From Thermoplasmata archaeon (GTDB taxonomy: Archaea; Thermoplasmatota; Thermoplasmata; Lutacidiplasmatales; UBA184): 9,919 nt of DNA. The notes under the pieces were generated by a model. The model had not been told where the DNA came from. It ran no database searches and saw only the letters and a list, made by a program, of their open reading frames with translations. Both the position numbers and the translations under genes were made by a program. Location: assembly GCA_013044425.1 (NCBI GenBank), contig JABEUK010000071.1:1-9919 (forward strand). Direction: 5' to 3'. Every line of letters begins with the position of its first letter. The first letter of the stretch is position 1. Shown piece after piece: positions 1-7,032 of the stretch.

Positions 1-48
1 CTTGTACTCCACGGGGCCCCCTACCATAGTGGTCTGACCGGTCGCCAT
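1..48 (-). CDS. 5' end of a leftward gene cut by the window edge (16 codons visible)
   Basis: The reading frame starts at ATG (complement of 46-48) and begins M-A-T-G-Q-T-T-M-V-G-G-P-V-E-Y-K, then leaves the window. The start was chosen because a TATA-like element (CTATAAC on the minus strand, about 72-78) is centred 26-27 nt upstream, the spacing expected for a leaderless archaeal mRNA and seen at other genes here. The same frame is open further upstream to a possible GTG at 102, but that start has no promoter at the right distance. Too little protein is visible to name a family. Existence of the gene is inferred from promoter plus start, not from homology. Confidence 0.4.
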   Translation of the reverse strand, partial: MATGQTTMVGGPVEYK

Positions 49-69
49 CGGAAGGGCGTATCCGTTGGG

Positions 70-79
70 GGTTATAGAC
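70..79 (-). promoter_or_regulatory. TATA-box-like element for the left-edge gene
   Basis: The minus strand reads GTCTATAACC here. Its AT core is centred about 26.5 nt from the ATG at 48. No clear purine-rich BRE precedes it. Confidence 0.45.
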
Positions 80-136
80 CCACCGACCGGGACGGCACCC
101 ACGAATCCGCGCAGCGACCCGGGGTCCCGCTTCGTG

Positions 137-690
137 ATGGGGCCCTCCGGCCCACGTCCGATCGAGGGTATCCTGGGCTCCGATCTGTGGACCGAGGTTG
201 ACGACTACGTCTCGAACCTTCTCGTCGCATCGGATCCCGCGCTCGAGCAGTCGCTGATCGACAGCCGCAGGGCCGGGTTGCCTCCCATGCATGTCTCACC
301 GAATCAGGGCAAGCGGCTCCAAATCCTGACATGCGCGTTCCGGGCACGCACGATCCTCGAGGCCGGAACGCTCGGCGGATACAGCACGATCTGGATGGGA
401 CGGGCGCTACCGGTGGACGGGCACCTGAACCCGCTGGAAGCGAGCCCGCTCCACGTCCAGGTCGCCCGGACCAACATCCGGGGCGAGCGGGTCTGGATCG
501 GGTCGTGAGCGTCCGCCCGGGAAAGGCGCTCGATACGCTCCCGGTACTTGCCGGAGAGAAGCTTGGGCCATTCGATCTGACGTTCATCGATGCCGACGAG
601 CCGAACAATCCCAGCTAGTCCGAATGGGCGCTGACGCACTCACGTCGCGGCGGCCGGATGGTGGCCGACAATGCCGGACTTCCCGGGCCC
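137..690 (+). pseudogene. Broken class I SAM-dependent O-methyltransferase (family 3, CCoAOMT-like)
   Basis: Three pieces in two frames rebuild most of one O-methyltransferase. From ATG 137 the first frame gives the helical N-terminus, then GLPPMHVSPNQGKRLQIL and the SAM-binding motif ILEAGTLGGYSTIWMGRALP (family usually E-I-G-T-L-G-G-Y-S-T), running out at a stop at 506-508. The protein continues one frame over as RAGLDRVVSVRPGKALDTL and PFDLTFIDADEPNNPS, so about two bases were gained, or one lost, near 481-484. A TAG at 616-618 then sits where the family has Tyr or similar after NNP, followed by SEWALTHSRRGGRMVADN. After about 690 the expected C-terminal strands are not recognisable. An intact copy would be about 210-220 aa. 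The frameshift, stop and lost end make it inactive unless the frameshift is a sequencing error. No promoter-like element lies about 27 nt before ATG 137. Confidence 0.8.
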
Positions 691-1021
691 GCGGCAGCTA
701 TGAGACTCCTTGACTCATGCTACGTTTGTGAAGCATCGAGGGCGGGCCGCACGACGCACTGCGGCCCTCCTGTGGACCGGCGGCAGGGACTCTCGACGCT
801 CGCGCTGCACCTCGCCGCCCAGCGTCCGGGGTACCGGATCGACCGCCTCGTAACATGCATGCCGCCTCGAGCGCGGTTCCGCGCGCATCCCATCGAGATC
901 CGCAGGCTGTACCGAGACTCCTACGAGCAAGCGCTCGTCAACAAGGAGCCTCCCAAGCCGGTGAGAGCCTCCGGCTCCGAGCACGGGCCTCGAGAACCTG
1001 CCCAGCCCCTCTCCGTGTCGC
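691..1021. other. Gap between the O-methyltransferase remnant and the YVTN gene; decayed or noncoding
   Basis: No intact gene was found. The forward frame of the remnant stays open and contains a protein-like stretch at about 868-957 (translation includes HPIEIRRLYRDSYEQAL), but it has no stop of its own and runs into the antisense of the next gene. It has no start supported by an SD or promoter and matches no family I recognise. It could be the tail of a second decayed gene. No T-rich terminator was seen for the leftward gene ending at 1022. Confidence 0.4.
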
Positions 1022-3490
1022 TTACTTCGCGCCAGGCGGAGGGCTCGCCCGGCGCCGAGCGCGAAGGAGGAATGCGGCGATCAGTATCGCGATCACGATC
1101 ACCACGATCCCGCCCAGCAGCACGTACCCCGCCGTGGCGGGCAAGCCCAGGAACGCGCTCCCCGAAGTCGAGGAGCTCGACGTGATGATGACCGGAACGG
1201 ATGTTTGTACGATCGTGCTCCCGAGTTGGGCCGTCACGGTGACCGTGAGCGATCCCGCGGCACTTCCCGCGACGAACGTGGTCGAGCTGCCTGAATTGTT
1301 GGTCAGTTGCCCGAGCGAGGAACTGAGGTTCCAGGTAAAGGCAGCGCTCGTGGGGCATGCGCCCCCGGTACAACGGATCGAACTGGTCAGCGCCAGGCTC
1401 GAGTTGACGTTGACCGACACGCTCGAGGGTTGCACCGTGACTGCGCTCAGCGTGATGTTCGAGAGGAGCGAGATCGAGCTGCTGCCGGTGTTGGTAACGT
1501 ATACGAACCCATTCGGAAGCTGGCCGGCAGCGATCGGCTCTGCGCCTACCGCAATCGATCCCACCGTGCGCTGGAGGGGCACGGAGATCACCGAGAGGTT
1601 CCCGGACCCGTAGTCGACTACATACATCAGGCCCGAGGGGCCGTTGGCGAGGATTCCCTCCGGCTCGAGCCCAACGGGGATCCTAGCGGTGATCTCGTTG
1701 GTGCTGACGTTGATCCCGAACACGAGGTTGGTCCGGAAAGAGGAGACGTACAGGATCCCGTCGGCTCCGTCGTACGCCATGAGCGTCGGCCCGGCGGGGA
1801 CCGGGAAGTTAGCCACCACTTTGTTCGTTGCTGTATCGATCACGCTGACGGTGCTGGATCGGTAGTTCGAGACGTAGATTTCTCCGGGACCGTACGGAAC
1901 GTAGGCGAGTCCATACGGGGTGTCTCCCACGCTGATGTTGGCGACGGTCGTTCGAGTGGGCAGGTCGATCACCTGGACATAGCCGGCGTGGCCAATGCCG
2001 ACATACATGTATCCGGTCGCCGGGTCGATCGCCATGCTCGTAGGCCCGGCCCCGGTCGCGATCGTGCCGACGACCGCGTCGGTGGTCCCATTGATCACAC
2101 TGATGGTGTCCTCGAGATGATTGTCCACGTAGATGAGCTGGGTCGCCGGATCGTACGCCGCGAGGGATGGCTCGTTACCGCTCTGGATGGTCGTAAGAAC
2201 CTGGTTTGTGCTGGCAGCGATGACGTCCACTCCGGGACTGCCTCCGATGGGCACGAACAACTTGCTCGTCGCGGGATCGTAGGCCAGCCCGCGCGGGGAT
2301 GCTCCCACGCGGAGAGTTCGCTCGACCTGATCGGTGGTCGGAGAGATCACGCTAATGTTGAACGAACCCTGGTTCGCCACGTAGATCCCGTCCGGTTCGG
2401 CGCTCACGGCGTCGGGGTGGACGCCCACGGGAATGCCGGCCACGACGGCGTAGGTCGTGGCGTTAATGACCGATACCGTGGACGATACGTTGTTCGCCAC
2501 GTAAATTTGGTGGCTTTGCGCGCTGTAAGCCAAGCTCTCCGGAGCGATATCGACGGGAGCGCTCGCGATCACGGAGTTGGTCGAGACCGAAATGACACTC
2601 ACATTGTTCGAGCCGTCGTTCGCAACGAAAACGTCGCCGGTGTCCGTATCCACGGCCAGCGCGGTCGGGTGGACGCCTACGGCCACAGTGGCGACCACAG
2701 TATTCGTGAGACTGGAGATGATGCTCACCGAGTTCGAACCTCGATTGGCGACGTAGATCATCCCGTTCAGACCGTTGTAGGCGATACCGTAGGGCTTCGA
2801 TCCGACGAGGATGGTGGCGATCTCGCGGTGGGTGGTGTCGGAGAGGACGGCCACGGTCGAGTTCCCGGATTCGGTGACATAAATATTCCCGTTCCCGAAG
2901 TTCTTCACGATCCCTGTCGGTCGGGCCCCCGCGGGGAGCGGCACGGAGGTCACTACCCGATTCGTAGCCGGAGAGATCACGCTGAGATTGTCGGAGTAGA
3001 AGTTCGCCACCCAGATCTGACTGCTCTGAGCCAAGGCGCCCGGATACTGCCCTACGGGGACGTTGGCGAGGATACTGCCGGTCGTGGAGTTCACCACCAG
3101 CACGTTGTTGCTCGAGCAGCTGACGAACAGTTCGCCGGTTCCCGGAAGGGCGAGGACGCCGAGCGGGCCGTCCGGTTCATGAATGACATAGGGCGCCGCG
3201 CGTTGCCCGTTGCAGGAGTCCAGCGAAGGGTTCTGAGGGTAGAGCACGTTGTTCAGTGTGTCTAGGGTGTACGCGACGTATGCGCTCCCGCCCGGGTTCG
3301 CGATAGGAAGCGCGTTTCCCGTGGAACGGCTAGCTCGACCGATCGGTGCCGTCGCGCCCTGGGAGGAAGCCGCCACTGCGAGGGGCGTCGCGATGGTTAG
3401 GAGGGCCACCAGTGCTAGAACGCCGAAGAGCTCTCGCGCTCGCCGGGAAGACCTGCTCGAAGAGTAGCGCATGGGGTGACGCCCCACCAT
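1022..3490 (-). CDS. Secreted, membrane-anchored YVTN beta-propeller surface protein with Ig-like domain
   Basis: The product is about 822 aa. A basic N-terminus (RYSSSRSSRRARELF) precedes a hydrophobic segment, LFGVLALVALLTIATPLAVA, that reads as a signal peptide. About 14 repeats of roughly 42 residues follow, each with an (I/V)YVAN-x-G-S-x-x-V-S-V-I core and a T-N-x-V-V-A-x-(I/V)-x-V-G-x-x-P half. A strand-rich Ig-like domain with a Cys pair (RCTGGAC) comes next, then a Ser-rich linker, a hydrophobic helix (LLGGIVVIVIAILIAAFLL) and a basic tail. This is the layout of a cell-surface protein held by a C-terminal anchor. More than ten N-x-S/T sequons suggest glycosylation. YVTN proteins are usually thought to act in surface structure, adhesion or binding; the ligand is unknown. 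ATG 3490 was chosen because a TATA-like box lies 27 nt upstream; ATG 3472 and GTG 3499 are alternatives. No operon partner is apparent. Confidence 0.93.
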   Translation of the reverse strand: MVGRHPMRYSSSRSSRRARELFGVLALVALLTIATPLAVAASSQGATAPIGRASRSTGNALPIANPGGSAYVAYTLDTLNNVLYPQNPSLDSCNGQRAAPYVIHEPDGPLGVLALPGTGELFVSCSSNNVLVVNSTTGSILANVPVGQYPGALAQSSQIWVANFYSDNLSVISPATNRVVTSVPLPAGARPTGIVKNFGNGNIYVTESGNSTVAVLSDTTHREIATILVGSKPYGIAYNGLNGMIYVANRGSNSVSIISSLTNTVVATVAVGVHPTALAVDTDTGDVFVANDGSNNVSVISVSTNSVIASAPVDIAPESLAYSAQSHQIYVANNVSSTVSVINATTYAVVAGIPVGVHPDAVSAEPDGIYVANQGSFNISVISPTTDQVERTLRVGASPRGLAYDPATSKLFVPIGGSPGVDVIAASTNQVLTTIQSGNEPSLAAYDPATQLIYVDNHLEDTISVINGTTDAVVGTIATGAGPTSMAIDPATGYMYVGIGHAGYVQVIDLPTRTTVANISVGDTPYGLAYVPYGPGEIYVSNYRSSTVSVIDTATNKVVANFPVPAGPTLMAYDGADGILYVSSFRTNLVFGINVSTNEITARIPVGLEPEGILANGPSGLMYVVDYGSGNLSVISVPLQRTVGSIAVGAEPIAAGQLPNGFVYVTNTGSSSISLLSNITLSAVTVQPSSVSVNVNSSLALTSSIRCTGGACPTSAAFTWNLSSSLGQLTNNSGSSTTFVAGSAAGSLTVTVTAQLGSTIVQTSVPVIITSSSSTSGSAFLGLPATAGYVLLGGIVVIVIAILIAAFLLRARRRASPPPGAK
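1430..3145 (-). repeat. Tandem YVTN beta-propeller repeats, about 14 blades of 42 residues
   Basis: Counting by the aromatic-V strand (LFVSCSS, IWVANFY, IYVTESG, IYVANRG, VFVANDG, IYVANNV, IYVANQG, LFVPIGG, IYVDNHL, MYVGIGH, IYVSNYR, LYVSSFR, MYVVDYG, VYVTNTG) gives 14 starts with near-constant spacing, the last blade being cut short by the Ig-like domain. At DNA level the copies have diverged, so this is a protein-level repeat and not a recent tandem duplication. Confidence 0.85.
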
Positions 3491-3511
3491 GGGTGGCACG
3501 ACGGCCGACTG

Positions 3512-3521
3512 TCTATAAAAG
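3512..3521 (-). promoter_or_regulatory. TATA box of the YVTN gene
   Basis: The minus strand reads CTTTTATAGA, the best archaeal TATA match in the window, centred about 27 nt before ATG 3490. It supports a leaderless start. The plus-strand reading TATAAAAG has no gene start at the right distance. Confidence 0.6.
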
Positions 3522-3591
3522 GGCCGTTCGCAGAGCCCCTCGGCGGAGGTCCTCTCGGCGGATCGGGCGATCTCGCTTTCCGAACGCCGTT

Positions 3592-3601
3592 CAATTTCAA
3601 A
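3592..3601 (+). promoter_or_regulatory. AT-rich promoter-like element of the SRPBCC gene
   Basis: CAATTTCAAA stands out from GC-rich surroundings and is centred 27-28 nt before ATG 3625. It is a weak TATA match; the position is the main argument. Confidence 0.35.
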
Positions 3602-3624
3602 CCCTCGGAAGCCAGTTAAGCGCC

Positions 3625-4137
3625 ATGGTGACTACGGGAATCTGTATGGTGCGATGGCCCCCGCCCCGGTACCAAATCCACGTCGAGTTCCGAGCGCCCA
3701 GGAAATTCGTCTATCGTTGGTGCACGGACTACCGGCACGACGATGGCCACTTCACGAAAGAGACGTACGATCGTCGCATCCTCGAACGCTCGAAGGAGAA
3801 GGTCGTCTACGAGGACCTATGGTGGGAACCGGACGGCTGGCGCTGGCGACGCAACGTCGTTACGCTGGACCCGCCCCACGGATGGCGAGCGGATTCCATC
3901 GGAAACGTTCGAACGGCTCGCATTGACTATCGTCTCTTGGAGCTCGGTGGGGACCGCACCCGGCTCGCCTTGAGCATGCGGCGGTGCCCCGGCCTCAGAC
4001 AGCGGTCTCAGCCATCGAAGGTGGAGCTCGAGCGCGAGCTCCTCCAAATGTGGCAAAGATACGCACGCGCGCTGGAAGCGGACTATCGCCGGTCCATTGG
4101 GACGAAGAGACGCGCGCGACGCTCGAGCACGCGTTGA
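3625..4137 (+). CDS. SRPBCC (START/Bet v 1-fold) domain protein
   Basis: A 170-aa protein. Residues 16-30 (YQIHVEFRAPRKFVY) are the first strand and the helix that opens a helix-grip fold, with the A-P-R-x-F-V-Y-x-W signature of this superfamily. Strands follow at about 48-80 (including VVYEDLWW and WRRNVVTL), then RTARIDYRLLEL and RTRLALSMR, and a long C-terminal helix at 133-157 that closes the ligand cavity in the fold. The tail is very basic (KRRARRSS). Members bind hydrophobic ligands or help with polyketide or lipid chemistry; nothing in the sequence tells which ligand is bound. ATG 3625 fits the promoter-like element; ATG 3646 would also keep the domain whole. A longer upstream frame overlaps the divergent YVTN gene and its promoter and is not favoured. 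It stands alone on this strand and converges on the VOC gene 55 bp downstream. Confidence 0.8.
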   Translation: MVTTGICMVRWPPPRYQIHVEFRAPRKFVYRWCTDYRHDDGHFTKETYDRRILERSKEKVVYEDLWWEPDGWRWRRNVVTLDPPHGWRADSIGNVRTARIDYRLLELGGDRTRLALSMRRCPGLRQRSQPSKVELERELLQMWQRYARALEADYRRSIGTKRRARRSSTR

Positions 4138-4192
4138 ACCCTGGCCGCTGCCCGGCCGTCGAACTCGACGGGAACTCCCGCGCGATGAATCT

Positions 4193-4579
4193 TCAAGAGA
4201 AGCGCTGCCCGCTCGGCCAGCCCCGCTTATCGATCACATCGAACAGGTTGCCATCCGGGTCGGCCAGCGTTACGAAATCCTGCCCCGGCGCCATCGGTCG
4301 TTCGAGCTTCGCACCGAGCTGGATGAGCCGTTGGGTCTCTTCCTCGGGGTGCGAGGAATAGAGATCCAAGTGCAGGCGATAGTCCCGGAGCGGTCCTTCC
4401 CGCGTCCGGTAGAGCGAGAGGTTCGGGCCACGCCCTTCGGGATCCTTCAGGACGACCCCATCGGGCCCGGGAGGCTCTCGGGGAATGTAGTGAAGCGCTT
4501 CCGTCCAGAACGAGATCATGCCCGGGAGGTCGGTGCAGTCGATGACAATCGCGCCAAGCCAGAGTTTCCCCTGCCGCAT
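4193..4579 (-). CDS. VOC-superfamily protein (glyoxalase/bleomycin-resistance-like)
   Basis: A 128-aa protein of typical single-module VOC length. The first beta-alpha-beta unit reads LGAIVIDCTDLPGMISFWTE, with the usual D-L-x-x-x-x-x-F-W helix, then VVLKDPEGRGPNLSLYR. The second unit reads RLHLDLYSSHPEEETQRLIQLGA and ends with LADPDGNLFDVID. His70 (RLHLDL) is at a classic metal-ligand position; the final acidic ligand position is less certain, with Asp114 in place of the usual Glu. The family covers lyases, isomerases, dioxygenases and antibiotic-binding proteins, so the substrate is open. It lies 98 bp downstream of the OsmC-family gene on the same strand. A weak AT-rich element (TTCAT, about 4604-4608) is near -27, so it may have its own promoter. 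Confidence 0.88.
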   Translation of the reverse strand: MRQGKLWLGAIVIDCTDLPGMISFWTEALHYIPREPPGPDGVVLKDPEGRGPNLSLYRTREGPLRDYRLHLDLYSSHPEEETQRLIQLGAKLERPMAPGQDFVTLADPDGNLFDVIDKRGWPSGQRFS

Positions 4580-4677
4580 GGAGCGCCTCAGGTAAAACCG
4601 GAGGATGAAGCTGAGGGGGAGGAGGGCTTCGGGGAAGCTTCCTACCGCGGTATCGAGCGGGTGAGCGGGGCTTCCGA

Positions 4678-5112
4678 TCAGCCGGGGCGGACCGTGTGAT
4701 CGATCGAGATCCCTTCACGTAGAGCCCCCGATACCGTGCAGAACTCCGGAAAGATCTCGACACAGCGATCGAAACGGGAGCGGTCGGCCTCGTCGAGGGG
4801 CCGCGTCGCGATCTCGACGATCAGTTGTCGGACGCGGAGTCGGCCTCGGTCGTTCCTCTCGATGCGGGCGCGCACGGTGGTGCGGAGCGGGGTCGCCTTG
4901 ACATGGGATCGTTCGAGCGTGTTGACCAACGTCGAGCTCATGCAATGTCCGACCGCCATCGCGAGCGCTTGCACCGGATTCGGACCGCGGTCCTCTCCGA
5001 TAGGCGGCGCCTCATCCACCGTTAGACCGGGGAAGGGGGCCTCTGCGAAAGAGACCGCAAACTGGTACCTGGCGACCTGCTCGAGCTGAACCCGGCTATC
5101 CTCAGCGGACAT
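4678..5112 (-). CDS. OsmC-family protein (thiol peroxidase-like)
   Basis: A 144-aa protein from ATG 5112. Residues 12-50 form the N-terminal sheet and end in the family's G-P-N-P-V-Q-A-L helix start. Cys57 (VGHCMSSTL) and Cys125 (PEFCTVSGAL) are the two conserved cysteines of OsmC/Ohr proteins, the peroxidatic and resolving residues in characterised members. An extra Cys117 lies nearby. The family reduces organic hydroperoxides and acts as a dimer in the cytosol; whether this member uses lipid peroxides or another substrate cannot be seen. The start was chosen by a TAAA element centred 26-27 nt upstream; GTG 5136 would add eight residues. The K+ channel gene ends 48 bp upstream, so read-through is also possible. 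The neighbouring VOC genes fit a detoxification role, by inference. Confidence 0.9.
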   Translation of the reverse strand: MSAEDSRVQLEQVARYQFAVSFAEAPFPGLTVDEAPPIGEDRGPNPVQALAMAVGHCMSSTLVNTLERSHVKATPLRTTVRARIERNDRGRLRVRQLIVEIATRPLDEADRSRFDRCVEIFPEFCTVSGALREGISIDHTVRPG

Positions 5113-5134
5113 GGGAGTTGGAGGGCCTGTTCGC

Positions 5135-5143
5135 ACTTTACCC
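5135..5143 (-). promoter_or_regulatory. Weak TATA-like element before the OsmC-family gene
   Basis: The minus strand reads GGGTAAAGT, with TAAA centred 26-27 nt from ATG 5112. It is weak by sequence but lies at the distance used by other genes here. Confidence 0.3.
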
Positions 5144-5160
5144 GTTCGGACGCTGAGGCA

Positions 5161-6312
5161 TCACACCTGGGTGGCACCCGCGGTCGACCCCGCGGAGCGG
5201 GGCTCCCGAGAGGGGGGTCGACCGGGGGGTACCCGGATCCACGAGCGGAGCTTTTGGATCTGGTCCGCCCCCGAGAGAATGAGGACGTACCAGCCCGCTT
5301 CGAGCCGGGTGCCGGCGGGCGGGCTCAGCACGACATCGAAGATGCGTTTTCCCCCATCTCTTGGGCGGGGCCGAGCGACTCCGACCAAGGTGGCTCCGGT
5401 CTCGGCGCGCACTCGATCGGAGGCGGCATCGAACTCCAACCCGACAAGCGGGTTGGGAGCCGTGAGGGGGAATTCATCCATGCGGTAGTGGTAGGAGGTC
5501 GTGGTGAGGTCGTCGAACGTCTGGGCGATCTCGGGCTGGATCGCGGCCGCCGCCACCATGCGCCCGCCAAGCTCGGAGGGAGAGATCACGTACGTAACGC
5601 CCGCCGCGTGGAGGGTCTCGCGGAGCTCCTCGCGCATAACGGAGACCACGACCCGCAGGTGCGGCGCGAGTTCCTTGAGGATGAGCGCGGTCATGACGTT
5701 GCGCGCGTCGTCGTCGCTCGCGACGATCGCCTCCGAAGCCTTGGGCAGGTTCAATAGCTTCAACGCGGCTCCTTGGGCGTAGTCTCCGAGCGCCACGAAG
5801 ACATCGCTCTCCGCCGAGAGGTGGGCCTTGAGGTCTGGATTCTCCCGCGCCGATCCTAGGAGGTGGGCGACGAAGGTCCGGATCTCGGTGAGCTGTTCCT
5901 GCTGGCGAGTCATGATGGCAACCTTGCGGCCGACCTGAAGCAGTTCCTGCAAGGCCACCTGGGCAACGGGGGTCCAGCCAAGCACGAGCACATGGCCCTC
6001 GAACTTAGTGCCGTCTAGTCCGAGCATCTCTTCCTCCCGGGCCTGAAGGGCAAGCGAACTGATCGCGGAGACGACATATCCGATGATCCCAATCGTGGAG
6101 AGCGCGAGGATTATAGCGAAGACCTTCGAGACCTCATTCGTAGGAACGATATCGCCATAGCCGATCGTCGAGATCGTGATGATCCCCCAGTAGAGGCCAT
6201 TGAACACGGAAACCCCCTGGGTCACGATGAACCCGCCTACGCAGACGGTGAATATCCCGGCGATCAACGCGATCGGTTTCCAGATCCGAGCGAGGACCTT
6301 GACGAGACGCAC
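5161..6312 (-). CDS. MthK-like two-helix K+ channel with RCK (TrkA-N/TrkA-C) module
   Basis: A 383-aa protein. TM1 is about residues 14-31. The pore loop carries the K+ filter TIGYGD at 49-54, and TM2 is about 65-88. The RCK-N Rossmann domain starts at about 105 with HVLVLGW, matching MthK's HVVICGW and likewise lacking the GxGxxG loop; RCK-C is about 275-360, followed by a Pro/Ser/Arg tail. In the tetrameric channel an octameric RCK ring gates the pore in response to bound ions or nucleotides. Aligned by eye to MthK, Asp184 of its Ca2+ site has Asp counterparts near 200-201, but Glu210 and Glu212 fall on Ser and Met, so Ca2+ gating by that site is doubtful. About 25 extra residues lie near 146-170. 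The start is GTG 6312: it is the first start codon in a frame open from 6460, with an AT-rich element at -26. An internal start at Met96 is described separately. Confidence 0.95.
   Translation of the reverse strand: MRLVKVLARIWKPIALIAGIFTVCVGGFIVTQGVSVFNGLYWGIITISTIGYGDIVPTNEVSKVFAIILALSTIGIIGYVVSAISSLALQAREEEMLGLDGTKFEGHVLVLGWTPVAQVALQELLQVGRKVAIMTRQQEQLTEIRTFVAHLLGSARENPDLKAHLSAESDVFVALGDYAQGAALKLLNLPKASEAIVASDDDARNVMTALILKELAPHLRVVVSVMREELRETLHAAGVTYVISPSELGGRMVAAAAIQPEIAQTFDDLTTTSYHYRMDEFPLTAPNPLVGLEFDAASDRVRAETGATLVGVARPRPRDGGKRIFDVVLSPPAGTRLEAGWYVLILSGADQIQKLRSWIRVPPGRPPSREPRSAGSTAGATQV
6025..6038 (-). promoter_or_regulatory. Internal ribosome site and ATG (Met96) for a soluble RCK subunit
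   Basis: Inside the channel gene the minus strand reads GGGAGGA-AGAG-ATG. The GGAGG core complements the 3' end of archaeal 16S rRNA and lies 5 nt before an in-frame ATG. Translation from there would give a 288-aa protein with the whole RCK module and no membrane part. In MthK the soluble RCK subunit starts at an internal Met107, 15 residues before the G-W of HVVICGW; here the distance is 16 residues. The codons also encode REEEM, so coincidence is possible. Confidence 0.5.
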
Positions 6313-6609
6313 GCGTCTCGAATTCGTCGAAGCGGAATAAGCGTAGCCATCTCCCCACGGTGCGGGATCGGGGGGTGGACGGACACCGACCCGTGGCTCG
6401 GCGCCGGGGATACCGGCGCGACCGTCGAGGATGCCCGGTCTCCCACAGGTATCCCACCGCTATCTGGAAGCGGATCCTCCCGATGGAAAGCATATCCATC
6501 GATCCTAATCTCTGGAATCCACTCCCGAACTTGAGCTCCTCCGCGACGGGCGCGAGCGTGGCGCGCGCACCCGTCGTGGCGGTCTCGGAGCCTTCGCGAA
6601 GTTGCCCAG
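6313..6609. other. Intergenic region between VOC gene and K+ channel gene
   Basis: No gene is supported over these 297 bp. A minus-strand frame opening at GTG 6613 overlaps the VOC stop (ATGTGA), but its translation soon becomes Arg-rich and continues as an out-of-frame shadow of the channel, so it was not called. The channel's promoter-like element is the only site seen. Confidence 0.5.
6334..6342 (-). promoter_or_regulatory. TATA-like element of the K+ channel gene
   Basis: The minus strand reads GCTTATTCC, centred 26 nt upstream of GTG 6312. It supports leaderless initiation at that GTG. Confidence 0.35.
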
Positions 6610-7023
6610 TCACATCGCAGGAAAGTTCTGCCAGAGCATCAGCAGGTTCCCCTCGCTATCCTTGAAGAACGCCGACGCGCCGAAGGAGTCGTAGGCGATC
6701 GGCCCGTCCACCTTCGATTCCCGGCTCAGTCGCTCCGGCCGCTGGAACTTCACGCCCCGGGCCCTCATTCTAGCCACAGCAGATTTGGCATTCTTAACAA
6801 GAAGCACGGAGTACGCCAGGGCTCTCTTCTCGCGCTGCTGAGGGACCACGAGCCAGATGTCACTTCCACCGACCTTCAGCGTTGCCCAGAAGTTCCTCAT
6901 CGCGCCCCTTCCGCGGTAAACCACCCTGCCACCTAGAGCCTTCGTGTAAAAGCGGATGGCACGGTCCATGTTGGCGACCGGTACTAGAGTGACCCACTGA
7001 GTCCCTGCCGCCACCGTTCCCAC
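6610..7023 (-). CDS. VOC-superfamily protein, degenerate metal site
   Basis: A 137-aa protein. The first module reads WVTLVPVANMDRAIRFYTKALGG, the standard V-x-D-M-x-x-A-x-x-F-Y pattern with Asn in place of Asp, then FWATLKVGGSDIWLVV. The second reads YSVLLVKNAKSAVARMRARG and ends in FFKDSEGNLLMLWQ. The usual metal-ligand positions do not hold His or Glu: Thr12 or Val in the first strand, Tyr71 at the second, Leu130 near the end. It may bind a ligand without metal catalysis, as drug-binding VOC proteins do. The start is GTG 7023, just after a stop, or GTG 7014; no ATG precedes the domain. A 16-bp palindrome lies directly upstream and could be its operator. It differs clearly from the other VOC protein in this window, so the two are not recent duplicates. 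Confidence 0.85.
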   Translation of the reverse strand: MGTVAAGTQWVTLVPVANMDRAIRFYTKALGGRVVYRGRGAMRNFWATLKVGGSDIWLVVPQQREKRALAYSVLLVKNAKSAVARMRARGVKFQRPERLSRESKVDGPIAYDSFGASAFFKDSEGNLLMLWQNFPAM

Positions 7024-7032
7024 CCACTATGT

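Noticed and set aside
49..102. Upstream extension of the left-edge gene to GTG 102 with a protein-like translation.
   Set aside because: It runs across the TATA-like element and has no promoter or SD of its own; ATG 48 fits the promoter spacing better. It remains a possible alternative start.
616..618. TAG read as pyrrolysine in the O-methyltransferase.
   Set aside because: The same gene is already frameshifted and has lost its C-terminus, the position holds Tyr or similar in the family and not a catalytic residue, and no pyl gene or insertion element is visible.
1307..3265. A 652-codon open frame on the plus strand.
   Set aside because: It is exactly antisense to the YVTN repeats. Repeated, GC-biased codons keep the opposite frame open, and its translation is Asp/Arg/His/Gly-rich without any domain.
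4156..4171. Palindrome CCGTCGAACTCGACGG between convergent genes, as a two-way terminator.
   Set aside because: It has no T-run on either side, and a few palindromes of this size are expected by chance in GC-rich sequence.
6134..6613. Minus-strand frame starting in the VOC stop codon (ATGTGA overlap).
   Set aside because: After a short plausible stretch it is Arg-rich and becomes an out-of-frame shadow of the channel gene.
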